From positions 1 through 64,000 of the forward strand of contig NZ_WNDO01000012.1 of NCBI RefSeq assembly GCF_009912395.1: DNA of 64,000 nucleotides, given 5' to 3'. The DNA comes from Luteibacter sp. GTDB taxonomy: Bacteria > Pseudomonadota > Gammaproteobacteria > Xanthomonadales > Rhodanobacteraceae. Positions 25,669 through 34,579 of this stretch are shown here, one piece after another (positions within the stretch are counted from its first letter, which is position 1; every line of letters starts with the position of its first letter). The notes below the pieces were generated by a model. The model saw only the letters and a list, made by a program, of their open reading frames with translations. It had not been told where the DNA came from and made no database searches. The translations under genes and the position numbers were made by a program.

Positions 25669-26571
25669 ATGTCGTCCGCTACCGGTTCTCCCGCCGACTC
25701 CCTTCCCCAGGCGGAGGAGCGCGATTGGCGCACGCCCGCCGAACTGATCGCGCTGGGCGCCACGTGGGGCGGTTCGTTCCTCTTCATGCGCGTGGCGGCC
25801 AATGATTTCGGCCCGTTCCCCATGGTCGCTACCCGCCTGCTATTCGGCTCGGCGATCCTGCTGCCCTTGCTGTGGCGGGCCCGTCGCAGCATCCACCTGT
25901 CTCATGTGTGGAAGATGCTGCTCGTGGGTGCCCTCAGCGCCGCGATCCCCTTCAGTCTGTTCGCCTGGGGTGCCGAGCGCGCGCCGGCGGGTATCGGCGC
26001 CATCGCCAACAGCACCACGGTGCTGTTCGCCGCCCTGATCGCCTTCATGTTCTTCGGCGAGAAGATCGGCACCCGCAAGGCCATCGCCCTGGTAGCCGGC
26101 TTCGTCGGCGTGGTGATCCTGGTCAGCGGGCACGTCGCGGGCGACAACATCGCGCCCGCCGCCCTGGCGGCGGTCGCGGCCTCGCTGTGCTACGGCATCG
26201 CCGCCAACCTCATCAAGCGCTATCTCTCCGACCTGCCGCCGACGGCGGTGGCCGCGGGCAGCCTGCTCGCCGCGCTGATCCTGGTTGCGCCGCTGGCGCT
26301 GCTGACCTGGCCGCACACGCCGATTCCGGCGAAGTCGTGGATCTGCGTGGTGGCGCTCGGCGTGCTTTCCACGGGCCTGGGCTATGCCTTCTACTTCCGC
26401 CTGATCCAGCGCATCGGCGCACCGCGCGCCGCGACGGCGACCTACCTCGTGCCGCTGTTCGGCGTGGGCTGGGGCTGGCTGTTCCTCGGCGAGGCGCTGT
26501 CCCCGAGCATGGCCATCGCGGGTGCCATCATCCTGGGCAGTGTGATCTTCAGCCAGAAAAGCAAGGGCTGA
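25669..26571 (+). CDS. EamA/DMT-family transporter, 300 aa
   Basis: An inner-membrane exporter of the drug/metabolite superfamily with ten predicted helices in two EamA repeats. Repeat 1 starts at ALGATWGGSFLFMRVAANDFGP and has the APAGIGAIANSTTVLFAAL block. Repeat 2 has AALAAVAASLCYGIAANLIK and RIGAPRAATATYLVPLFGVG. It ends with the short basic tail SQKSKG. The family exports amino acids and related metabolites; the substrate here is unknown. It is transcribed divergently from the LysR gene. Confidence 0.92.
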   Translation: MSSATGSPADSLPQAEERDWRTPAELIALGATWGGSFLFMRVAANDFGPFPMVATRLLFGSAILLPLLWRARRSIHLSHVWKMLLVGALSAAIPFSLFAWGAERAPAGIGAIANSTTVLFAALIAFMFFGEKIGTRKAIALVAGFVGVVILVSGHVAGDNIAPAALAAVAASLCYGIAANLIKRYLSDLPPTAVAAGSLLAALILVAPLALLTWPHTPIPAKSWICVVALGVLSTGLGYAFYFRLIQRIGAPRAATATYLVPLFGVGWGWLFLGEALSPSMAIAGAIILGSVIFSQKSKG

Positions 26572-26637
26572 CAGATCCCTTTCGCCGAAGGGGCGAGGCG
26601 TGGAATAGTTCGGGCTTCCGTTTCCAAGGGGTTCGAC

Positions 26638-28272
26638 ATGACGCGCCTTCGCCACCTTCTCGCCTTCGGCGTCACCAGCTTCGTCGTCGCGCTTGCCGCG
26701 CAGGCGCAGGACCCCGCAGCGGCCCCTGCCACTGCGACGAGCGCTGCGCGCCCGGAGGCGCTGGCCGATTTCGACGCCTACGTCGATGCCACGCGCAAGC
26801 AGTTCGACGTGCCGGGTATCGCGGTGGCGATCGTGAAGGACGGCAAGATCGTGCTCGAGATGGGTTCCGGCGTACGCAAGCTCGGCGAGCCGGCGAAGGT
26901 GGACGCGCATACGCAGTTCGCCATCGCGTCGAACACCAAGGCCTTCACCGCCGCCTCGCTGGCGATCCTCGCTGACGAGAAAAAGCTCGACATGAACGAC
27001 CGGGTGGTCGATCGCCTGCCGTGGTTCCAGATGTCGGACCCTTACGTCACGCGCGAAATGCGCATCCGCGATCTGCTGGCCCATCGCAGTGGCCTGAGCC
27101 TCGGTGCCGGTGACCTGCTGTATTGGCCCGCCACCAGCTACACCACGGAAGAGGTGGTGCAGCGATTGCGCAACGTTCCGCTGACCAACAGCTTTCGTGC
27201 CGAGTACGCCTACGACAACATCCTGTTTGGCGTGGCGGGTCTTGTGATCGAGAAGGTGTCGGGACTGTCGTGGCACGATTTCGTGAACCAGCGCATCTTC
27301 ACCCCGCTGGGCATGACCGAGTCGCGCAGTGACGCGCCCACGCAGATCGGTCCGGGGGACGATGTCGCCACCGGTCACGCCAAGTTCGACTTCAAGGACC
27401 TGAAGCCGGTCGCGCCGATGTCCTGGACCAACAACCAGACGGCGGGTGGCATCTACACCAGCGTCCACGACCTCTCCAAGTGGATGAACATGCAGCTGGC
27501 CGGCGGCGCCTACACGGACGCCAGTGGCAAGCCGCAGCGCCTGTTCTCCGAGGCCCGCCAGAAGGAAATGTGGTCGCTGATCACGCCGATCCGCATTTCG
27601 GAGCCGAGCGTGCCGGAACTGAAGGCGGTCAAGCCCAACTTCTCCGGTTATGGCGAAGGCTGGTTCGTCTCCGATTACCGCGGTCACAAGCTGGTGTGGC
27701 ACACCGGCGGCTGGCCCGGCATGGTGTCGCGCCTGACCCTGGTCCCCGACCTGCACCTGGGCGTGGTCGTGCTGACCAACCAGGAAAGCGGTGCCGCGTT
27801 CCAGGCGGTGACGATGCGCGCGCTCGACGCCTATATGGACGCACCGAAGACCAACTGGATCGCCGCGTACGCCGCGGGCGTGAAGAAGGCCGAGGCCGGC
27901 GCCGACGACAGCATGAAGAAGCACGAAGCGGCCCGCGCGAAGAACGCGAAGCCGTCGCTGCCGCTCGACGGCTACGTGGGCACGTATCGCGATCCCTGGT
28001 ACGGCGACGTCAAGGTGGACAAGGAGGGTGGCAAGCTCGTGATGCGCTTCACGAAGACTGCCCAGCTCACCGGCACCCTGGAGCCGTGGCAGCACGATAC
28101 GTTCATTGCCCACTGGAACGATCGCTCGCTCAACGGCGACGCCTTCGTCAATTTCTCACTGGACCCGGACGGCAAGATCCGCGAAGTGCGCATGGAGCCG
28201 GTCTCGCCGCTCACCGACTTCAGCTTCGACTTCCAGGACCTGCGCCTCGCCCCCGTGACCCCGGCCAAATAA
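26638..28272 (+). CDS. exported serine hydrolase (beta-lactamase/PBP-like) with C-terminal DUF3471-like domain, 544 aa
   Basis: Signal peptide FGVTSFVVALAAQAQ, with cleavage near AQA. The class C beta-lactamase/D-aminopeptidase fold shows S-x-x-K in IASNTKAFTAASLAIL, the Tyr motif in YAYDNILFGVAG and the third motif HTGGWPG. RDLLAHRSGL is the conserved loop. A C-terminal region after about residue 445 (LDGYVGTYRDPWYGDVKV) is the lipocalin-like DUF3471 unit common in these esterase/peptidase-like enzymes. True beta-lactamase activity is not implied. It is followed by the asnB leader region. Confidence 0.9.
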   Translation: MTRLRHLLAFGVTSFVVALAAQAQDPAAAPATATSAARPEALADFDAYVDATRKQFDVPGIAVAIVKDGKIVLEMGSGVRKLGEPAKVDAHTQFAIASNTKAFTAASLAILADEKKLDMNDRVVDRLPWFQMSDPYVTREMRIRDLLAHRSGLSLGAGDLLYWPATSYTTEEVVQRLRNVPLTNSFRAEYAYDNILFGVAGLVIEKVSGLSWHDFVNQRIFTPLGMTESRSDAPTQIGPGDDVATGHAKFDFKDLKPVAPMSWTNNQTAGGIYTSVHDLSKWMNMQLAGGAYTDASGKPQRLFSEARQKEMWSLITPIRISEPSVPELKAVKPNFSGYGEGWFVSDYRGHKLVWHTGGWPGMVSRLTLVPDLHLGVVVLTNQESGAAFQAVTMRALDAYMDAPKTNWIAAYAAGVKKAEAGADDSMKKHEAARAKNAKPSLPLDGYVGTYRDPWYGDVKVDKEGGKLVMRFTKTAQLTGTLEPWQHDTFIAHWNDRSLNGDAFVNFSLDPDGKIREVRMEPVSPLTDFSFDFQDLRLAPVTPAK

Positions 28273-28286
28273 GCGCCTACCCCCCT

Positions 28287-28316
28287 GTTGCAACGCAATG
28301 CGAATCATGGTCTAGT
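28287..28316 (+). promoter_or_regulatory. asnB: candidate promoter of the asnB leader
   Basis: A TTGCAA -35-like hexamer at 28289-28294 is followed after 16 bases by TCTAGT (28311-28316, 4 of 6 matches to TATAAT). The predicted transcript start falls at about 28322-28325, on or next to the leader ATG, which implies a leaderless leader-peptide mRNA. Assigned by eye. Confidence 0.4.
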
Positions 28317-28333
28317 CGGGTCATGATTCGCAT
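28298..28333 (+). promoter_or_regulatory. 12-bp dyad overlapping leader start
   Basis: ATGCGAATCATG at 28298-28309 and its exact complement CATGATTCGCAT at 28322-28333 flank a 12-base spacer. The right arm contains the start codon of the leader peptide and the spacer covers the candidate -10. It could be a repressor/activator operator or, if transcribed, a hairpin hiding the start codon. Confidence 0.5.
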
Positions 28334-28391
28334 CGCCGCCAATAACGCCAATACCAATAATGCCCGGAACATCGGGAGGGTCGGCGTGTAG
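28323..28391 (+). CDS. Asn-rich leader peptide of the asnB attenuator, 22 aa
   Basis: A 22-codon ORF (ATG 28323, TAG 28389-28391) has Asn at codons 7, 8, 10, 12, 13 and 16: six of 22 residues, five of them within seven codons. Four are AAT, a codon rare in this GC-rich genome. It is followed 30 bases later by an intrinsic terminator and then by asparagine synthetase. Codons 18-21 (28376-28384, GAGGGTCGG) can pair with CCGCCCTC at 28428-28435 with one bulged U, which would break the terminator stem. Ribosomes stalled at the Asn codons would leave this segment free (antitermination); ribosomes reaching the stop codon would cover it (termination). This is the textbook geometry of amino-acid attenuation. 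Upstream of the ATG there is no good ribosome site. Confidence 0.75.
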   Translation: MIRIAANNANTNNARNIGRVGV

Positions 28392-28421
28392 GCGGTTGCA
28401 ACAGAAACCACCGAAAACACC

Positions 28422-28456
28422 AAAGGCCCGCCCTCACCAGGCGGGCCTTTTTCTTT
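28422..28456 (+). terminator. attenuator terminator before asnB
   Basis: AAAGGCCCGCC (28422-28432) pairs with GGCGGGCCTTT (28440-28450), loop CTCACCA, followed by TTCTTT. It ends 38 bases before the asnB start codon and after the Asn-rich leader ORF. It could also simply end the preceding hydrolase transcript, but its position suits attenuation. Confidence 0.85.
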
Positions 28457-28494
28457 GCGCGTTTTGATCCACCTAACCGAAGGAGAGAAAGGCC

Positions 28495-30165
28495 ATGTGT
28501 TCGATATTCGGGATGTTCGGCCTCGCGCCGGGCGACGACCTGGTCGCCCTGCGCGTGCAGGCCATGGAGCTATCGCAGCGGCAGCGGCATCGCGGTCCGG
28601 ACTGGAGCGGCGTGTACGTCGACGACGGGGCGATCCTCGTCCACGAGCGCCTTGCCATCGTCGACCCGGCCAGCGGCGCACAGCCCCTGCGCTCGCTGGA
28701 TGGTGAGTTGGCTCTCGCGGTGAACGGCGAGATCTACAACCACCGCGAACTGCGTGCGGCCAGCGACTATGCCTTCACCACCGGCTCGGATTGCGAGGTG
28801 ATCAACGCGCTCTATCGCGAGCATGGCGCGGATTTCCTGGGTCGCCTGAACGGCATTTTCGCGTTCGCCCTGTGGGATGCGAAGCGTCGCCGCTTCCTCA
28901 TCGCTCGCGATCCGGTCGGTGTCTGCCCGTTGTACTGGGGGCATGACAGGGAAGGGCGCCTTTGCGTCGCGTCGGAGATGAAGTCGTTGATCGGCGTATG
29001 TGCCGACGTGGCGCCGTTCCCGCCGGGCCATTGCTACGACAGCGAACGCGGCGAGGCCGTGCGTTACTGGACCCCCGGGTGGCGCGACTACGACGCCACG
29101 GCCGGCCATGAGCTGGCACCGAAGGATCTTCGCGCCGCCTTCGAAGCCGCGGTGCATCGCCAGATGATGACCGACGTGCCCTATGGTGTCCTGCTCTCCG
29201 GTGGCCTGGATTCCTCGCTGGTGGCGGCCGTCGCGGCGAGTTTTGCCCGTCACCGCATCGAGGACGGCGATCGCGGCGAGGCATGGTGGCCGCGGCTGCA
29301 TTCCTTCGCGATCGGCCTGGAAGGCTCCCCGGACCTGAAGGCCGCCGAGGTCGCCGCCGAAGCGCTCGGCACCGTGCATCACGGCTTCCGCTACACCTTC
29401 GAGGAAGGCCTGGACGCGCTGCCCGAGGTCATCCGGCATATCGAAACCTACGACGTCACCACCATCCGCGCTTCCACGCCGATGTTCCTGCTGGCCCGCC
29501 GGATCAAGGCGATGGGCGTGAAGATGGTGCTGTCGGGGGAAGGTTCGGACGAAGTCTTCGGCGGCTACCTCTACTTCCACAAGGCGCCCTCGGCCCGTGA
29601 GTTCCACGAGGAAACCGTGCGCAAGCTCGACGCACTGCATTTCTACGACTGTCTGCGTGCGAACAAGTCCATGTCCGCCTGGGGAGTGGAGGCACGGGTG
29701 CCCTTCCTCGACACCGAGTTCCTGGATGTCGCCATGTCGTTCGACGCGGAGGCCAAGATGGTGGCCCGCAAGGGCATCGAGAAGGGCATCCTTCGCGAAG
29801 CCTTCGAGGGCGCGCTGCCAGACTCGATCCTCTGGCGCCAGAAGGAGCAATTCAGCGACGGCGTGGGCTACGGCTGGATCGACGGACTCAAGGCGCATGC
29901 CGAGTCGATGGTCTCCGATCGCGAATTCGCCGCCGCGGCGGCCCGCTTCCCGGTGAACACTCCGGCCACCAAGGAGGCCTTCTTCTATCGGACGATCTTC
30001 GAGAGGCACTTCCCGGGCGAGGCCAGCGCCAACACGGTGCCCGGCGGCAAGTCCATCGCCTGTTCCAGCCCAGCGGCCCTGGCCTGGGACCCGGCCTTCG
30101 CCTCGGCCGCCGATCCGTCGGGCCGGGCGGTACGGGGCATTCACAAGGAGGCCCTCGAGGCCTGA
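28495..30165 (+). CDS. asnB: asparagine synthetase B (glutamine-hydrolysing), 556 aa
   Basis: Makes Asn from Asp, Gln and ATP. The N-terminal Ntn glutaminase domain starts MCSIFGMFGL with catalytic Cys2 after Met removal; RGPDWSGVYVDDGAILVHER and AVNGEIYNHRELR are the glutaminase-site blocks. The C-terminal synthetase domain has the PP-loop LLSGGLDSSLVAAVAA near residues 231-246, and SGEGSDEVFGGYLYF. Length equals E. coli AsnB. AGGAGAG precedes the ATG by 7-10 bases. A candidate Asn attenuator precedes it. It is a single-gene unit followed by a REP element. Confidence 0.96.
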   Translation: MCSIFGMFGLAPGDDLVALRVQAMELSQRQRHRGPDWSGVYVDDGAILVHERLAIVDPASGAQPLRSLDGELALAVNGEIYNHRELRAASDYAFTTGSDCEVINALYREHGADFLGRLNGIFAFALWDAKRRRFLIARDPVGVCPLYWGHDREGRLCVASEMKSLIGVCADVAPFPPGHCYDSERGEAVRYWTPGWRDYDATAGHELAPKDLRAAFEAAVHRQMMTDVPYGVLLSGGLDSSLVAAVAASFARHRIEDGDRGEAWWPRLHSFAIGLEGSPDLKAAEVAAEALGTVHHGFRYTFEEGLDALPEVIRHIETYDVTTIRASTPMFLLARRIKAMGVKMVLSGEGSDEVFGGYLYFHKAPSAREFHEETVRKLDALHFYDCLRANKSMSAWGVEARVPFLDTEFLDVAMSFDAEAKMVARKGIEKGILREAFEGALPDSILWRQKEQFSDGVGYGWIDGLKAHAESMVSDREFAAAAARFPVNTPATKEAFFYRTIFERHFPGEASANTVPGGKSIACSSPAALAWDPAFASAADPSGRAVRGIHKEALEA

Positions 30166-30173
30166 CGTCCCTT

Positions 30174-30242
30174 TTGTAGGAGCGCGCTTGCGCGCGATGG
30201 AGGTTGCCGCTAGCCCCATCGCGCGCAAGCGCGCTCCTACAA
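30174..30242. repeat. REP-like palindrome, copy 4
   Basis: 27-base arms starting TTGTAGGAGCGCGCTTGCGC, exact complements, around a 15-base loop. Between asnB and prfB. Confidence 0.88.
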
Positions 30243-30285
30243 GGAACGGTGGCGGCACGAGAAATCCCCGGAGGCGGCGGCCCTT

Positions 30286-30294
30286 TGCTAGAAT
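30286..30294 (+). promoter_or_regulatory. prfB: extended -10 promoter for prfB
   Basis: TGCTAGAAT, an extended -10 (TGnTAnAAT), ends 50 bases before the prfB ATG. No clear -35, as is usual for extended -10 promoters. Confidence 0.5.
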
Positions 30295-30344
30295 CGGACG
30301 CTTTCGTCGGCGCGTCCCGCGCCGCACCATCAGGCAAGCCAACC

Positions 30345-31470
30345 ATGATCGAGACCAATCCGATCCTCGCGCAGATCGCGGACCTCAAGGGCCGCGTCGA
30401 GTCGCTTAGGGGGTATCTTTGACTACGCCGTCAAGAAAGAACGGCTAGAGGAAGTCAATCGCGAGCTCGAGAGCCCCACCGTCTGGGATGACCCGAAGCG
30501 CGCGCAGGACCTGGGCCGCGAACGCGCCCAGCTCGACACCATCGTCACCGGCATCGAAGAGATGACCGCAGCCCTCGACGATGCGAAAGAACTGCTCGAG
30601 ATGGCCGCCGCCGATGGCGACGAGGCCACCGTGGAGTCGATCGTCGGCGACGTGAACAAGGTCGACGCCCGGGTTAGCAAGCTTGAATTCCAGCGCATGT
30701 TCTCCGGCCAGCTCAACAGCGCCGCGGCGTTCGTCGACATCCAGGCCGGCGCCGGCGGCACCGAGGCGCAGGACTGGGCCGAAATGCTACTGCGCATGTA
30801 CCTGCGCTGGGCCGAATCGCGCGGCTGGAAGGCCGAGTTGATGGAAGTCTCCGGCGGCGAAGTCGCGGGCATCAAGTCCGCCACCTTCCGCGTGGAAGGC
30901 GACTACGCCTATGGCTGGCTCAAGACCGAGATCGGCGTGCACCGCCTGGTCCGCAAGAGCCCGTTCGACTCCGACAACCGTCGCCACACCAGTTTCACCT
31001 CGGTGTTCGTGTCGCCCGAAGTCGACGACGACATCGAGATCGACATCAACCCGGCCGACCTCAGGACCGACGTGTACCGTTCGTCGGGCGCGGGCGGCCA
31101 GCACGTGAACAAGACCGAGTCGGCGGTGCGTATCACGCACGTTCCCACCAATACGGTGGTGGCCTGCCAGACCGAGCGCAGCCAGCATGCCAACCGCGAT
31201 CGCGCGATGAAGATGCTGAAAGCCAAGCTGTACGAACTGGAAGTGCAAAAGCGCAACGCCGAGAAGGATGCGCTGGAAGCCACCAAGTCGGACATCGGCT
31301 GGGGCAGCCAGATCCGTAACTACGTGCTCGACCAGTCGCGCATCAAGGATCTGCGCACCGGCATCGAGCGTTCCGACACCCAGAAGGTGCTCGACGGCGA
31401 CCTCGACGAATTCGTCGAAGCCAGCCTCAAGGCCGGCCTTGAAGCCGGCTCCAAGCGCGTCGACGCGTGA
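30345..31470 (+). CDS. prfB: peptide chain release factor 2, with programmed +1 frameshift
   Basis: RF2 ends translation at TGA and TAA. The gene is read as 30345-30419 joined to 30421-31470. The first 25 codons end in CTT TGA C, with the internal Shine-Dalgarno AGGGGG 3 bases before CTT. This is the classic autoregulatory +1 slip, in which low RF2 lets ribosomes shift past the in-frame TGA at 30420-30422. Downstream features are the stop-recognition tripeptide SPF in [13 protein letters not shown] and the catalytic GGQ in [17 protein letters not shown]. Length is about 374 aa. The next gene, lysS, follows, as in many proteobacteria. Confidence 0.97.
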
Positions 31471-31526
31471 ACCACCCCGGGGCGCCCGAGCGCCCCGGTT
31501 TCCTTACCGAAGCAGCCATCCGAGCC

Positions 31527-33059
31527 ATGACCGAAAACACCCACGCCGACACTCCCGCGACCGCCGCCGACGAAAACCGTCTCATCGCCGAGCGCCGCGA
31601 GAAACTGAAAGCGCTGCGGGCGCAGGGCATCGCTTACCCGAACGACTTCAAGGTGGATAGCTTCGCGGGCGACCTGCAGGCCGCTTACGAGGACAAGGAC
31701 ACCTGGAGCGCCGAAGCCATCGAGGCCGCGCCGCGCCAGGTGGCCGTGGCCGGCCGCATCATCCTGATGCGCGGGCAGGGTAAGGTCAGCTTCGTGCAGA
31801 TGCAGGACGGCACCGGCCGCATCCAGCTCTTCATCCACCAGGGCACCCTGGGCGAGGATGCTTACAACGCCTTCAAGCGCTGGGACCTGGGCGACATCGT
31901 CGGCGCCACCGGCACGATCATGCGCACCAAGACCGGCGAGCTGTCGATCAAGGTCGAGTCGATTCGCCTGCTGACCAAGTCGCTGCGCGGCCTTCCGGAC
32001 AAGCACCATGGCATGGCCGACGTGGAGCAGCGCTACCGCCAGCGCTACGTCGACCTCATCGTCACCGAGGAAGCCCGCCGCACCTTCGTGCAGCGCTCGA
32101 AGATCGTCAGTCATGTGCGTCGCTGGCTCGAGGCCGAACCGCGCCGCTTCATGGAGGTGGAAACCCCCATGATGCACGTGATCCCGGGTGGCGCCACGGC
32201 GCGCCCGTTCGTCACGCACCATAACGCGCTCGACATCCCGCTGTTCCTGCGCGTGGCGCCGGAGTTGTACCTCAAGCGTCTTACGGTGGGCGGCTTCGAC
32301 CGCGTCTACGAGATCAACCGCAATTTCCGCAACGAGGGCGTGTCCACGCGACACAACCCCGAGTTCACGATGCTCGAGCTGTACCAGGCCTACGCCACGT
32401 ACCACGAGATCATGGACCTCACCGAGGGCCTGATCCGCTCGGCGGCGGCCGAGGTCATCGGCAACACGGTGATCGAGTGGGACGGCGCCACCATCGACGT
32501 CGGTCCGGCCTTCCGCCGCTGGCGCATGGAAGACGCCGTGCTGGAGCTGAATCCCGAGATCAAGCCGGGCGAACTGCGCGACCGCGAAGCCATGGCGGCC
32601 CATGCGAAGCGTCTCGGCATTCAGGTCAAGCCGTCGTACGGCTGGGGCAAGCTGCTGCTGGAGATCTTCGAGGCGACGGTCGAGCATACCTTGGTGCAGC
32701 CGACCTTCATCACCGACCACCCGGTCGAGGTCTCGCCGCTGGCTCGCGAGAGCGACACCGACAAGGGCATCACTGACCGCTTCGAGCTGTTCATCAACGG
32801 CAAGGAAATCGCCAACGGCTTCTCCGAGCTCAACGACTCGGAAGACCAGGCCGCGCGCTTCCAGGCCCAGGTGGACGCCAAGGACGCCGGTGACGACGAG
32901 GCCATGCACTACGACGCCGACTACATCCGCGCGCTCGAGGTCGGCCTGCCGCCTACGGGCGGCCTGGGTGTCGGTATCGACCGCCTGGTGATGCTGCTGA
33001 CCGGCTCGTCGTCCATCCGCGACGTGCTGCTGTTCCCGACCATGCGCCCCGAGGCCTGA
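31527..33059 (+). CDS. lysS: lysyl-tRNA synthetase, class II, 510 aa
   Basis: Charges tRNA-Lys. The N-terminal OB-fold anticodon domain ([20 protein letters not shown]) precedes the class II catalytic core: motif 1 near [14 protein letters not shown], motif 2 [15 protein letters not shown] and motif 3 [16 protein letters not shown] chose ATG 31527 ([10 protein letters not shown]) by family N-termini; the frame extends to a GTG at 31467 overlapping the prfB stop, which would add 20 residues. It is coupled or close to prfB, a common order. Confidence 0.96.
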   Translation: MTENTHADTPATAADENRLIAERREKLKALRAQGIAYPNDFKVDSFAGDLQAAYEDKDTWSAEAIEAAPRQVAVAGRIILMRGQGKVSFVQMQDGTGRIQLFIHQGTLGEDAYNAFKRWDLGDIVGATGTIMRTKTGELSIKVESIRLLTKSLRGLPDKHHGMADVEQRYRQRYVDLIVTEEARRTFVQRSKIVSHVRRWLEAEPRRFMEVETPMMHVIPGGATARPFVTHHNALDIPLFLRVAPELYLKRLTVGGFDRVYEINRNFRNEGVSTRHNPEFTMLELYQAYATYHEIMDLTEGLIRSAAAEVIGNTVIEWDGATIDVGPAFRRWRMEDAVLELNPEIKPGELRDREAMAAHAKRLGIQVKPSYGWGKLLLEIFEATVEHTLVQPTFITDHPVEVSPLARESDTDKGITDRFELFINGKEIANGFSELNDSEDQAARFQAQVDAKDAGDDEAMHYDADYIRALEVGLPPTGGLGVGIDRLVMLLTGSSSIRDVLLFPTMRPEA

Positions 33060-33130
33060 TCCAGGGATTTCCCGTCTACGAGGCGCCACGATGGGCGCCG
33101 TGGTGCTTTGTTCTGCCTGAAAGGACTCTC

Positions 33131-33784
33131 ATGCGTCTTTGCCCTGCGGCCTCGGTCGCACTCCTGTCCGTGCTCTTGGCCGCGTGCGGGCCGGCCGTCA
33201 AGCCGTCCTCGGTGCCCCTGGACGCATCCTTGCTCCCCGTGACCATCTACGTGGCCACATGTCCTCCCCCTGAGGGCGGTGTGCTGGGTTTCATGGGGGC
33301 GATGGATCGTGCGCCAGGTGAAGCCACCTGCGCAGCCATGCTGGACAGTGCCAGGAGAGCCGCACGAATGGTCCCGGACATCGATGTGGTGTCTTACGCC
33401 TTCTCGGATCCCGGCGTAGGACTGGTGCGCAGGTTCCCCGAGATCGAGCCCGACAGGGATGCGGAAGCCAGTCACCACAGCCTCTACCGGGTCGTGCTGA
33501 CGCCGCCTCGATCGAGTCGTACGACGACTACAGGGGGCTCGTATGTCAGCACCTCGATGGAATTCGAAGTGACTGAGGTGGCTACGGAAAAGGTACTTGG
33601 GCGTTCGACCCTGGTTCCCGTCAGCGCCGGTCGGCTCGGTGCCGACCAATTGGTGAGCCGCCTGATTGCCGGGCTCAAGGGGAATCGCTGCGAGGTTCTG
33701 AACAAGTGGTCGCTTTCCGGGATTGCGCACAAAGCGGCAAGCGGCAAATCCTGCGACACGTACACACTTTGGCCTGTCGACTGA
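33131..33784 (+). CDS. hypothetical lipoprotein, 217 aa
   Basis: Lipoprotein signal peptide: [19 protein letters not shown] with the lipobox LLAAC, so the mature protein starts at Cys19. The mature part has several Cys ([28 protein letters not shown]) and a strand-rich centre ([33 protein letters not shown]). I recognise no family. It stands between lysS and yciI; AGGACTC lies upstream of the ATG. Confidence 0.7.
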   Translation: MRLCPAASVALLSVLLAACGPAVKPSSVPLDASLLPVTIYVATCPPPEGGVLGFMGAMDRAPGEATCAAMLDSARRAARMVPDIDVVSYAFSDPGVGLVRRFPEIEPDRDAEASHHSLYRVVLTPPRSSRTTTTGGSYVSTSMEFEVTEVATEKVLGRSTLVPVSAGRLGADQLVSRLIAGLKGNRCEVLNKWSLSGIAHKAASGKSCDTYTLWPVD

Positions 33785-33839
33785 CGATGAACCTTTCGCG
33801 TCGCTACAATCGTCCTTTCCGCTAAGGGATCGCCTCCCC

Positions 33840-34139
33840 ATGTTCTACGTTATCGTCGCCCTCGATCATCCGAACTCGCTGGAGAAGCGCCTCGCGGCGC
33901 GCCCGGCGCATGTGGCGCGCCTGAAGGCCTTGCTGGAGGAGGGGCGCCTCAAGCTGGCCGGTCCGTTCCCGGCCATCGACTCGGAAGATCCGGGCGAGGC
34001 CGGTTTCGACGGCAGCATGATCATCGCCGAGTTCGCCGACCTGGCGGCCGCCAAGGCCTGGGCCGACGCCGATCCGTACATCGAGGCCGGCGTCTATAAG
34101 GAAGTGGTGGTCCGCCCGTTCCGGGTGACCTTGCCGTGA
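33840..34139 (+). CDS. yciI: YciI family protein, 99 aa
   Basis: A small ferredoxin-like alpha/beta protein. [20 protein letters not shown] and [23 protein letters not shown] carry the conserved His and the GxL-xxGP turn of the YciI/YCII domain; [17 protein letters not shown] is the usual ending. Its biochemical role is unclear; the fold is related to dehalogenase-like and EthD-like proteins. The start ATG 33840 has AAGGGAT upstream; a longer open frame upstream shadows the lipoprotein gene. It overlaps bolA by 4 bases. Confidence 0.88.
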   Translation: MFYVIVALDHPNSLEKRLAARPAHVARLKALLEEGRLKLAGPFPAIDSEDPGEAGFDGSMIIAEFADLAAAKAWADADPYIEAGVYKEVVVRPFRVTLP

Positions 34140-34399
34140 CGGTGGAGAAGGTCGAGCGCATCCGTCGCCTTCTGATGGAGGCGCTGGCCCCGGTCGAGCT
34201 GGATGTGATCGACGAAGGCCACAAGCACGCCGGTCACGCGGGCGAGGGCAAGGGCCACTTCTTCGCCCGGATTGTCAGCCCGGCGTTCGCCGGCAAGAAC
34301 CCGATCCAGCGCCACCGGATGGTCTACCAGGCCCTCGGTGACATGATGCCGGACGGCATCCACGCCCTCTCGATCGAAGCCAAAACCCCGGGCGAGTAA
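34136..34399 (+). CDS. bolA: BolA family protein, 87 aa
   Basis: BolA proteins pair with monothiol glutaredoxins to handle Fe-S clusters; some also bind DNA. The domain fills the protein: [20 protein letters not shown], the conserved HAGH (residues 33-36, probable ligand His), [16 protein letters not shown] and [23 protein letters not shown] 34136 overlaps the yciI stop (GTGA), implying translational coupling. The pair yciI-bolA is a common conserved neighbourhood in gammaproteobacteria. Confidence 0.92.
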   Translation: MTVEKVERIRRLLMEALAPVELDVIDEGHKHAGHAGEGKGHFFARIVSPAFAGKNPIQRHRMVYQALGDMMPDGIHALSIEAKTPGE

Positions 34400-34401
34400 C
34401 C

Positions 34402-34447
34402 TGTAGGAGCGCGCTTGCGCGCGACCGCGCGTAAGCGCGCTCCTACA
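34402..34447. repeat. REP-like palindrome, copy 5
   Basis: TGTAGGAGCGCGCTTGCGCG arm and its complement with one mismatch, nearly no loop. Between bolA and smc. A -10-like TATAAT at 34458-34463 follows it and may serve smc. Confidence 0.85.
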
Positions 34448-34579
34448 ATCAATAGGTTATAATTCCTTTTTCGCGTTGTTTCGCGTATTGCATCCGGGTG
34501 ACCCCTTTGGCAAAGTGACCGATCTGCCAGGGGGTGGCTCCCGACCGGAGCCCACGGCCGCGTCCCAACGGAACCAAAC

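Noticed and set aside
25840-28113. 757-codon minus-strand frame opposite the EamA and serine hydrolase genes
   Set aside because: It spans two unrelated genes and the gap between them, has no family motifs and is rich in Arg, His and Gly; a GC-skewed shadow.
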